A stretch of DNA of 64,000 bases from Candidatus Villigracilis vicinus (GTDB lineage: Bacteria > Chloroflexota > Anaerolineae > Anaerolineales > Villigracilaceae), in contig JADKIL010000006.1 of NCBI GenBank assembly GCA_016721315.1, positions 213,201 to 277,200 on the forward strand. Direction: 5' to 3'. The position numbers were made by a program, and so were the translations under genes. Shown piece after piece: positions 8,269-15,724 of the stretch (position 1 is the stretch's first letter; each line of letters begins with the position of its first letter). The notes below the pieces were generated by a model, which searched no databases, had not been told where the DNA came from, and saw only the letters and a program-made list of their open reading frames with translations.

Positions 8269-9708
8269 ATGTTTGTTACAAAAAATCTGTACCAAAACGA
8301 CGAAGCTTGGAAAAACACCCCTCTTGGTTTTTCGTCTGAAACCATTGGTTCGTGGGGATGTTTACTCACTTCCGTCACCATGATGCTGAATGGGATCGGG
8401 TATAGCGAGACCCCTGACTCTGTCAACAATAAAATGAAAGCTGCTGGTGGTTTTCAAGGAGCACTTTTCATTCCTAGTGTGCTCCCCTACGTTTGGGCAA
8501 ATTGTGCATACCGGGATATGCAGCCATGCGAGTCTGTTCCTGCGCCCATTCCACTAATTGATGATGCTGTTGCTCAAGGCAAACCTGTCATCCTTCAGGT
8601 GGACTGGAACAAACAGGCTGGAATTCAAACCCACTTCGTTCTGGTCAAAGAAAAGAAGGGCGACGATTACGTCCTTTACGACCCGTACAAATACGGCGGT
8701 GACAGCCCCACCAAGGATGTGCTGTTGACAACCCGCTATAAATATAATGGCGCCAAACTCGCGTCTGAGATCAGTGCTGTCTTATGGTTCGAGAATTACA
8801 GTGTCGCCGCTCCTGAGCCTCCCGCCAAAGTAGAGCTTCCTGCTGAAAAGTTCATTCTTTATGCTTCCGAAGATGATCTCGCCCTGCGCTCACAACCCGC
8901 GACGACTGGTTATCTCTGGAAGCGCATGTTGATGAACACTGAACTCATCTGCCTTGAACCCAAAGCCCAAGCCGCTGCAAAGATCGGTGTGCAGGGGCAA
9001 TGGATCCAGGTTCAAGATCCGAAAGGCGATCAGGGATATGTTGCCGGCTGGTTCGTCTCCGATAAGAAAGCCGTACCTGCTCCTCCACCTGCCGCCTCAT
9101 CCACACCAAAACCTGGCACAGCGCCCAAGCCGGGTGCAGCGCCGAAACCAGGAGCAGCCCCAAAACCAGGTGCCGCTCCAACACCGGTCAAGCCTGCCGC
9201 TGTTCCTCCTGGCGCACTGGCTTTCTTCCCCACCGAAGAACTTTCCTTCCGCAGCCAGCCGGTTGTGGCAGATAACACCCTTATTCGAAAGATCCCAGTA
9301 ACAGAACAACTCATCAGCGTTGAACCCGCCAATCAAGTGATCCCAAAAGTAGGTGTGCAAAACCAATGGCTTAAAGTTCGTGCCGCTGACAATAAAGAAG
9401 GCTATGTAGCTGCCTGGTATGTCAAATACGCTGGCGGTTCCACTGCCCAGGCAACAGCCGCAGCAGCACCAGCTCCCGCTGCAGGTACGGGTGGTGCCAT
9501 TAAAGTGCGCGCCACAGCTGAGGGCGTTTCCTTGAGAAACCAGCCCCTCGTCAGTGATGCAACCCTGATCAAACGCGTCCCGATCGGTTACGAATTCACG
9601 ATCACAGAACCCGGCGGTGAAGCGAAGGTCGGCAAGAATGACCAGTGGATCAAGGTCAAAGACGCAGCGAATGAAGGATATGTCGCTGCCTGGTTCGTTG
9701 CCCGCTAG
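8269..9708 (+). CDS. C39-like papain-fold peptidase with three SH3-like domains
   Basis: A 479-residue protein with ribosome-binding site GCAGGAGGC. The N-terminal domain (about 1-185) carries the C39-like pattern: Cys31 in GSWGCLLTS, then His122 in THFVLV and Asp138 in YVLYDPY. Three SH3b-like repeats follow (about 200-265, 315-390, 410-478), each with an LRSQP/LRNQP-type start and a (Q)WIKV-x-GYVAAW end. A Pro-Ala-Lys-Gly linker (repeated PKPGAA, 9107-9180) separates the first two. No signal peptide is seen, which is unusual for SH3b proteins that bind cell wall. It is the first gene of a tight operon with the SLATT-like and DRHyd-SLOG-like genes (24-base gap), so it may be the proteolytic partner of that system. 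That role is an inference from position. Confidence 0.75.
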   Translation: MFVTKNLYQNDEAWKNTPLGFSSETIGSWGCLLTSVTMMLNGIGYSETPDSVNNKMKAAGGFQGALFIPSVLPYVWANCAYRDMQPCESVPAPIPLIDDAVAQGKPVILQVDWNKQAGIQTHFVLVKEKKGDDYVLYDPYKYGGDSPTKDVLLTTRYKYNGAKLASEISAVLWFENYSVAAPEPPAKVELPAEKFILYASEDDLALRSQPATTGYLWKRMLMNTELICLEPKAQAAAKIGVQGQWIQVQDPKGDQGYVAGWFVSDKKAVPAPPPAASSTPKPGTAPKPGAAPKPGAAPKPGAAPTPVKPAAVPPGALAFFPTEELSFRSQPVVADNTLIRKIPVTEQLISVEPANQVIPKVGVQNQWLKVRAADNKEGYVAAWYVKYAGGSTAQATAAAAPAPAAGTGGAIKVRATAEGVSLRNQPLVSDATLIKRVPIGYEFTITEPGGEAKVGKNDQWIKVKDAANEGYVAAWFVAR

Positions 9709-9732
9709 GCATCACACACAAGAGGATACACC

Positions 9733-11043
9733 ATGGAAAATCAAACCCAAGAACCCACCCCCATCCTCCAGATCGCGTGGACCCGTTTCGCGCAAATGGA
9801 TGCCTACTCAACAAAACGAACAAAAAACCATCTGAGATTTCGCCGCTGGCTCGGCGCACTGAGCATCATAGCCACACTTCTGGCGATTATCACCACTCTT
9901 TTCCCATCAGACAATCCGTCACTGATCAGCGTGGTCTTTAAGTTTCTACTTATCATGACCCCGATCCTTTCCTCAGGGTTAGCAGTTTACGGCAGCAAAT
10001 TCCTCTCTAGCGGTGATTGGCTGGTAACTCGCGCCGGTGCCGAAGAGATCCTCAAAGAGATCTATACCTATCGCACGGTTCTCAAAAATTCCCGAACACG
10101 AAATATCTGGCTGGAACAAAGACTTGCTGAGATACAGCGTTCTGTCTTTCGTGGGCTGAACGGCGAATTAACCATCCCTCCATATCAAGGGTATCTCCCT
10201 CCGCATTTCAAACAAGACGACCCCTATAGCGACGCTGGTTTCCACGATCTGGCCGGTGACGAATATTTTCAATACCGACTTGAATCCCAACTTGGTTGGC
10301 ACGTAAGCAAGGTTAATAAATTCCAAAGGGAACGTGTCCGTCTGCAAGTGTTCATTATTATTTCTGGCGTCCTTGGAAGTATCCTAGCCGTTGTGCTGCC
10401 CATATGGACAGCTCTCGCCGCTTCCTTTACCGCTGTGTTGCTTGGCTGGCAGGAACTCCGCAATCTGGATTCTGTGGTCCGCAACTACAGCAAGGTCGTA
10501 ATGGAATTGACCCTTCTTTACGATCACTGGAAAAATCTGCGCCCACACGAAAAGACCCCCTCCGAGTTTTACAAGATGGTCCGCTCCACGGAAGATATTC
10601 TCTGGAGTCAGAACGTTGAATACATCAAAGCCATGCAGGAAGCCCTCAAGGAGGCTGACCTCGAAGAGGAAGCCAGCCTGGTCAATCGCGTTATCAAGGA
10701 AGCACGCGAATCTGACCGCCGATTAAAGAAAAATATGCAAGATGCGGTCTACGAAGTAACTTCAGATGCTCTGAGAGAGACCGAAGAGACTCTTACCGAG
10801 ACCTTCGAAGCGGCATTGGCAACACTGGCAGAAGAAGCATCCTCCGAGATCGTTCAGGCGGAACTTGCTGCAATGAAGGAAGCCATTCAAGAATTTGCCG
10901 AAAACGCCTTCCAAAGTTTATCCTCCTCTCTTAAGGAAATTGCCGAAGAATACAAAGATGTCGATGTGAGTGAGAATACCCCGCGTGATGTTCTCAATAA
11001 TTTACTTTCACGTTATCCGAAGACCAGCGAAGTCAAGGGCTAG
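9733..11043 (+). CDS. Tandem SLATT/DUF4231-like two-transmembrane protein
   Basis: A 436-residue protein with AGAGGA before the ATG. It contains two copies of a unit made of a cytoplasmic helix, a transmembrane hairpin and a following helix. The first hairpin is at about residues 38-90 (RRWLGALSIIATLLAIITTL then a second pass), the second at about 205-250 (VFIIISGVLGSILAVVLPIW). The post-hairpin segments AGAEEILKEIYTYRT and NYSKVVMELTLLYDHW recall SLATT/DUF4231 proteins, described as 2TM effectors associated with SMODS and SLOG genes. The last 140 residues are Glu/Ala-rich and predicted helical, possibly a coiled coil. It lies 23-24 bases from both neighbours in one operon. It is a plausible membrane-perturbing effector, by family analogy only. 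Confidence 0.65.
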   Translation: MENQTQEPTPILQIAWTRFAQMDAYSTKRTKNHLRFRRWLGALSIIATLLAIITTLFPSDNPSLISVVFKFLLIMTPILSSGLAVYGSKFLSSGDWLVTRAGAEEILKEIYTYRTVLKNSRTRNIWLEQRLAEIQRSVFRGLNGELTIPPYQGYLPPHFKQDDPYSDAGFHDLAGDEYFQYRLESQLGWHVSKVNKFQRERVRLQVFIIISGVLGSILAVVLPIWTALAASFTAVLLGWQELRNLDSVVRNYSKVVMELTLLYDHWKNLRPHEKTPSEFYKMVRSTEDILWSQNVEYIKAMQEALKEADLEEEASLVNRVIKEARESDRRLKKNMQDAVYEVTSDALRETEETLTETFEAALATLAEEASSEIVQAELAAMKEAIQEFAENAFQSLSSSLKEIAEEYKDVDVSENTPRDVLNNLLSRYPKTSEVKG

Positions 11044-11066
11044 ACATACCTCTCCAGGAGACCACC

Positions 11067-13394
11067 ATGACCGGCACCATAGAAACCTCGCAAAAAACTG
11101 AGACTAACAATTCATCGACTCCGGCGGGTAACGCGTCTCCACAGGCGCAGCCTGCTACACCCGGCACTGAAAACAAGGCTGCTCCCGCTCCAATTATTGG
11201 GACCACCAGCAATGCTGGCAAGACGACTGAAGATACCGGAGTTTTCAAAGAAGAAAAACCGAAGCTCACCATTGAAGTCCGTCCGCATGCCTTTATTGTG
11301 ATGCCGTTCGGAAAGAAAAAAGGCGGAGACGGCTCACTTTATGATTTCAACGCCATCTACAAACAGATGATTAAACCTGCCTTGGAAGAAGCCGGTTTCG
11401 AGCCCTTCCGCGCAGATGAAGAGACCGCCTCAGGCGACATCCTGACCGACATGTTCCAGGAACTGCTGCTTGCAGATCTGGTCTTATGTGATTTGAGCAT
11501 AGACAATGCCAATGCCTATTACGAACTGGGGATTCGCCATGCCTTCCGTAAACGCGGTGTAATGCACATTCAGGCTGGGCGTGCCTATATGCCATTCGAC
11601 ATCTTCAATGTGCGAACCCTGCCGTATCACATTACGGCTGAGGGTGTGCCAGACCCGGAACACATCAAAAATGATATTCAAGCCATCGCGCGTATGGCAA
11701 AAGACACCTGGGCTTCTGACCGAGACGCCATTCACAGCCCGATCTTTAACCTGCTGCAAGGGTTGAAAGAACCGGAACGAAAAACCCTGCGCACACCTCT
11801 CGCGACCGGTTTCTGGCGGGAATATAACGAATGGAAACAGCGAGTGACCGTAGCCCAACGCCAAAAACGCATTGGCGATATTCTTCTGCTCACCGAAGAA
11901 ATTAGCAATCCGCTCATAAAAGAAGAAGCGATCGGCGAAGCGGGCAATGCACTTGCAAATATGGGACGCAACGAACTTGCCCTGACCCAGTATCGCAAAG
12001 GATTGGAAGTAAATTCAGGCAATCTCGAATTCCGCCGCAAGGAAGCCTTTCATCTCAATCGCCTGGGACGCGTGGATGAAGCCATCGTCAAAATCGAAAG
12101 CCTGCTTGCTGACTTCCCCAATGACAGTGAAGCCATCTCCTATTTAGGGCGCATCTACAAAGAAATGTGGGCAGATTCGTGGAAAGAGATTCCTGACAAA
12201 ACCAAACGCCTCAAAGCTGCATTTGACGCCTATCACTGGCTCATCAAAGCCATCGATACTTATCTCAAAGGTTACAGGATCGATCTTAACAACCACTATC
12301 CAGGGGTTAATGCACTCACCCTTTCTTCCATCGCATTGCATCTCGCTGACAAATTCGACGACAAGAAAGACCCGGACCCTGATATTATCCGCATCCGTGA
12401 AGAGTTCCCAGAGTTGAAGGGCGCCCTTATTTTTGCACTCGAAAAACAGGTAAATACCGACAACGCCGATTACTGGACGCTGATCTCGCTGGCAGAATTA
12501 CGCGCCCTCACAGCAGATAACACCTCTGCAGTTGTTCGCTCCTATCGAAAGGCGCTAACCGCCTCACGCCGTAATATGTTCTTCTTGCAGGCATCGCTCT
12601 CACAATTGGAGATCCTGCAAGCTTTGGATATGCGCATGGCATTTGTTGAAGCTGGTATCGGCATTCTTGAAGAAGAAATGGCTCGGATTTCCGGCGAGAA
12701 ACAACCCACTGCTACGAAAGGCAGCAAACCTGGGCGAGCACCCGAAGGGCAGGTCTTCCTTTTTACTGGATATATGGTCGATTACCCTGCAAAGTCCAAG
12801 AATTATTTTCCTGCAAATAAAGAAAAGGGACTTCACGAAGAAATTTCAAGGACATTGACCAGGCTAAATGCAGGACCAGGCGATATCGCCATCCTTGCTG
12901 GTCTTTCTGCCGGGAGCGAGATCATTTTTGCTGAGATATGCGCTGAAAAAGGCATCCATGTCAACGTTCATCTTCCTATGTCCGAATCCAAATATATCCG
13001 TGAATTCGTTTCGGTTGGCGGTGAAAATTGGGTGGATCGCTTCTACAAGATATGCAGCCACCCAAACGTGGACGAATACTACCAGCTTGAACAGGTGGGT
13101 TCTCCTAAGAAAAACGCCGACCCCTACGAACGGAATAACCGCTGGGCACTCTATTCCTCCCTACTTCGCGGCATATCCAAAACGACCCTGATCGCCGTTT
13201 GGAACAATGTTGGCGGACGCGCAAAAGACCGCGACGAATATCTAGTTCAGCACATGGTTGATTTGATGCGCGAGACAGGCGGCAAGATCGAAGCCATCAA
13301 CACAACGAAATTTCTATTCGAAGGCACCCCGCCCGCTCCAGCCGCTATCACGGGTGGAGTTCCAAAGAAAACAAAAAAACCTTCAAAGAAATAA
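11067..13394 (+). CDS. DRHyd-like / TPR-S-like / SLOG-like three-domain signalling protein (copy 1)
   Basis: A 775-residue cytoplasmic protein with AGGAGACCACC before the ATG. A disordered Thr/Ala/Pro tail (1-65) leads into a nucleoside 2-deoxyribosyltransferase-like domain (about 71-200): RPHAFIVMPFG, FEPFRADEET, then DLSIDNANAYYELGIRHA, whose Asp and Glu are the likely active-site residues. Residues about 245-545 form helical TPR-like repeats of the kind called TRAFs-binding or TPR-S. Residues 561-745 form a Rossmann-like SLOG-type domain (LFTGYMVDYP; AGLSAGSEIIFAEICAEKG). Families of this layout are predicted nucleotide-signal enzymes and sensors. It ends the operon begun at 8269, and a hairpin terminator follows. 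A 60-70% similar paralogue is encoded at 15725. The identity is an estimate by eye. Confidence 0.7.
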   Translation: MTGTIETSQKTETNNSSTPAGNASPQAQPATPGTENKAAPAPIIGTTSNAGKTTEDTGVFKEEKPKLTIEVRPHAFIVMPFGKKKGGDGSLYDFNAIYKQMIKPALEEAGFEPFRADEETASGDILTDMFQELLLADLVLCDLSIDNANAYYELGIRHAFRKRGVMHIQAGRAYMPFDIFNVRTLPYHITAEGVPDPEHIKNDIQAIARMAKDTWASDRDAIHSPIFNLLQGLKEPERKTLRTPLATGFWREYNEWKQRVTVAQRQKRIGDILLLTEEISNPLIKEEAIGEAGNALANMGRNELALTQYRKGLEVNSGNLEFRRKEAFHLNRLGRVDEAIVKIESLLADFPNDSEAISYLGRIYKEMWADSWKEIPDKTKRLKAAFDAYHWLIKAIDTYLKGYRIDLNNHYPGVNALTLSSIALHLADKFDDKKDPDPDIIRIREEFPELKGALIFALEKQVNTDNADYWTLISLAELRALTADNTSAVVRSYRKALTASRRNMFFLQASLSQLEILQALDMRMAFVEAGIGILEEEMARISGEKQPTATKGSKPGRAPEGQVFLFTGYMVDYPAKSKNYFPANKEKGLHEEISRTLTRLNAGPGDIAILAGLSAGSEIIFAEICAEKGIHVNVHLPMSESKYIREFVSVGGENWVDRFYKICSHPNVDEYYQLEQVGSPKKNADPYERNNRWALYSSLLRGISKTTLIAVWNNVGGRAKDRDEYLVQHMVDLMRETGGKIEAINTTKFLFEGTPPAPAAITGGVPKKTKKPSKK

Positions 13395-13401
13395 AAAAAC
13401 A

Positions 13402-13429
13402 AAACCCGTCGAGCTTACTCGACGGGTTT
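13402..13429. terminator. Bidirectional terminator embedded in the end of a gene
   Basis: Perfect 12-bp stem (13402-13413 / 13418-13429) with loop CTTA, A-rich on one side and TTT on the other. It serves the plus-strand operon ending at 13394. On the minus strand the same bases encode the last codons (Met-Lys-Pro-Val-Glu-stop) of the PGDYG-like gene, so the terminator stem doubles as coding sequence. Confidence 0.8.
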
Positions 13430-13885
13430 CATTATGGTTGCAACCTTCTCCTTGGGAAAGGACCAAATCTCCCCTTTCACGCCGCGCGCCAGATAGAAAT
13501 CTCCGGCGCGTATGGTTTGCTGTCCTTCCAATGTGTCCACCGTTACCAATCGGTCTGCATCTCCATCTGTTACAGCAGTCATGGGCACCAACATAGTCAC
13601 AGCGCTCTTAATACAATAGCCGGGTTCTATGACCAGGTAGGTATCATCAAATATCACTGCATCTACTGGCCAGACATCATTGGGAGTATCGATCTCGCTC
13701 AACAACATATCACCATATTTTGCAATCAGGGTGGCTCCCCAAGGGGTTTTTATCTCTGCTGTTTGAGGCTCTCCCGGCTCAGGCAAAAAAGGTTTCACCC
13801 GCCGCATAACAGAATTGCGATAAGCTTTGAAGTTCAAAGTATTCAAAATCGGACTATCAGAGGTTAAAAAAATGGGATCGGTCAT
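13415..13885 (-). CDS. PGDYG-like small protein next to a TIR gene
   Basis: Start taken at ATG 13885 (156 residues); a TTG nine bases upstream is an alternative. The only purine-rich site is GGTAG, so initiation may be coupled to the preceding TIR gene, whose stop at 13899 lies 13 bases away. The C-terminal part reads VDTLEGQQTIRAGDFYLARGVKGEIWSF. It resembles the PGDYG domain pattern (ETLEG ... PGDYLV-x-G-x-GE-W). The central region has PWGATLIAKYGDMLL. The function of PGDYG proteins is not established. It is the second gene of a two-gene minus-strand operon with the double-TIR protein, so it may be a regulator or target of that protein. Its last codons form the shared terminator. Confidence 0.6.
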   Translation of the reverse strand: MTDPIFLTSDSPILNTLNFKAYRNSVMRRVKPFLPEPGEPQTAEIKTPWGATLIAKYGDMLLSEIDTPNDVWPVDAVIFDDTYLVIEPGYCIKSAVTMLVPMTAVTDGDADRLVTVDTLEGQQTIRAGDFYLARGVKGEIWSFPKEKVATIMKPVE

Positions 13886-13898
13886 GACTACCAACTAT

Positions 13899-15539
13899 TT
13901 AGTTTTTTGATGGAAACCAACGCTTTAAATCCAGGCGGTTTTTAGTGAATACGATTATAAGCATCACCACCCCGCCAATAAATATTAGATCACCGAAAGC
14001 AATGAAAGTCGGAGGGACATCAATTCCAGCGTCCAATGCGGCATGATAAACAGCTTTATCTACAGCAGTTAACCCAGCCATTAAGCTTCCCTGGGCAATG
14101 ATCCCGCCAAAGATCAGCAGAGATCTTGAGAACAAGCCGGTGCGTGTTAATAAACTACGGATCATAAAAAATGACAGGGAACCAAATAATAAAGCCCCCG
14201 CAACCAGACCGCCGACGATCAAGTTATACGATTCAGGATCCAGAATACTTAATATATCAGTAAAAAACACATAGTCAAGTATAGCACCTACGAAAATCAC
14301 GGACAACACTAGTATAAAGTAATAAAGCGTGGTAACCATGGGCGGGTATACCGAAAGCGAACTGACCGGACGCATCCCAAGTGCCTTCAACAATTCCCTA
14401 GGGTTGGGGAGTAATTGGGCGATCGCATCCAAACCGCGTACACCTGGACGGAAATCGATCCATTGAACTTTGGATAACGTGCTTGAAATTTTCGCATTCT
14501 CCTGCACCATTACTGGAAAAACGACCTGCTTGGCGGGTACAGCGCTTGTCTCTGCGTTAAAACGAGAGATGACCACCAAAACAGCTTTTGCATCATGAAC
14601 GTTCTCCGCCTCAGGATGTCCATATTTTTTGAGGACGGACTTCAGTTCCTCTGCGACAACACGGTCTTCAAAAGCGTGTTCTATAAAAAAAGGTGTTGGT
14701 TCAGGGGTATTAATATTTGGCTTGTATGGATTCTTAAATTTAGGCGGCGTGGCTTCAGGTCTGCCCCAACGAAGCATGGCTGGCGACCGAAGCAATGCCA
14801 GGAGAATCCAGCCCCACACCCCAAGGATCAAACCAGAGGATAGGGCTGTTAACCAACTGGTAAGAACAGGGTCGCTTGTTTCAATGTGCAATGAGAGTAA
14901 CTGCCCGTAAAGAGTGTTCCCCAATACCAAATAAGAAAGGGTAATTGCAAATGGCATTGCCAGTAGAGCGGCTTGCACACGCATAAAATCAAAGCTGCGT
15001 TTAAATATCTGATAAGGCAGCGGAATCAACAAAAAGGGTATAAAAATCGTCCACAAGGTATTTAACGAGAGGAAAGCAACGATGGCACTAAATACAATTG
15101 TGCCCCATACTACTGCTGGTGCCTTAAAGCCTGATTCCGGAACAGGATGTTCCTCCTGTATCGGGTGAGTCAATTGTGAGAACAATTCGTTCAAGCCTGC
15201 CTGATAATTGCCGCGGAAATCCACCCATTCATATTTTTCAAGTTCGGCGGGGATGTCTACCGCTTCAAAGATCAGCAAAATAACACGTTTTTTCGTCTCT
15301 AAAAAGTGGCGCCATTCCAAGGCAACAAATTCTGAAGCCAGCGAAGCCTTCGAAACCACCAAAAGAACTGTATCTGCTTCTTTCAAACCTTTATCAATTT
15401 GTTCCGCCCAAGGAGAACCCGGGATCAAAACCCGATAATCCAGCCAGACATCATATTTTTTTTCTTCCAAATCGCCGACAAGATCGTCAACAAAACCCAG
15501 TTCGCGCCGTGAATAACTAATAAAAATTTTATTTTGCAT
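13899..15539 (-). CDS. TIR - membrane - degenerate TIR - membrane protein
   Basis: A 546-residue protein with GGAGAG before the ATG. Residues 1-125 are a TIR_2-type domain: KIFISYSRRE, VWLDYRVLIPG, then SKASLASEFVALEW, where Glu75 sits at the position of the catalytic glutamate of NAD-cleaving TIRs. Residues about 140-260 contain about four membrane helices. A second TIR-like domain (about 278-390; TPFFIEHAFEDRVVAEELKS, AVLVVISRFN) lacks a clear catalytic Glu. The C-terminal 150 residues contain about four more helices and end in KRWFPSKN. It is convergent with the DRHyd-SLOG gene at 11067 and divergent from its paralogue at 15725, so TIR and SLOG proteins are neighbours on both sides, as in Thoeris logic. 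A TATAAT-like -10 is visible at 15560-15565. Confidence 0.75.
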   Translation of the reverse strand: MQNKIFISYSRRELGFVDDLVGDLEEKKYDVWLDYRVLIPGSPWAEQIDKGLKEADTVLLVVSKASLASEFVALEWRHFLETKKRVILLIFEAVDIPAELEKYEWVDFRGNYQAGLNELFSQLTHPIQEEHPVPESGFKAPAVVWGTIVFSAIVAFLSLNTLWTIFIPFLLIPLPYQIFKRSFDFMRVQAALLAMPFAITLSYLVLGNTLYGQLLSLHIETSDPVLTSWLTALSSGLILGVWGWILLALLRSPAMLRWGRPEATPPKFKNPYKPNINTPEPTPFFIEHAFEDRVVAEELKSVLKKYGHPEAENVHDAKAVLVVISRFNAETSAVPAKQVVFPVMVQENAKISSTLSKVQWIDFRPGVRGLDAIAQLLPNPRELLKALGMRPVSSLSVYPPMVTTLYYFILVLSVIFVGAILDYVFFTDILSILDPESYNLIVGGLVAGALLFGSLSFFMIRSLLTRTGLFSRSLLIFGGIIAQGSLMAGLTAVDKAVYHAALDAGIDVPPTFIAFGDLIFIGGVVMLIIVFTKNRLDLKRWFPSKN

Positions 15540-15664
15540 CAGTCTCTCTCTCCATAACGATTATACCAAAGCGTTTAATCTGCCATGGAATAGTCATATC
15601 GCGCCAGCACCGACAGGGAGAATCTTTGCTCACATTGCTCCATCCTTGATACAATTAGAGAAAA

Positions 15665-15695
15665 TTGACCAATCAGACGTATGTTTTTATATAAT
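15665..15695 (+). promoter_or_regulatory. Sigma70-type promoter for the second DRHyd-SLOG gene
   Basis: TTGACC at 15665-15670 and TATAAT at 15690-15695 (19-base spacer; the overlapping TATATA at 15688-15693 gives 17). It lies 30 bases upstream of the start at 15725 in the divergent region shared with the TIR operon. Confidence 0.55.
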
Positions 15696-15724
15696 ATTGG
15701 TATTGTAGATAAAAGGAAAAGAAT

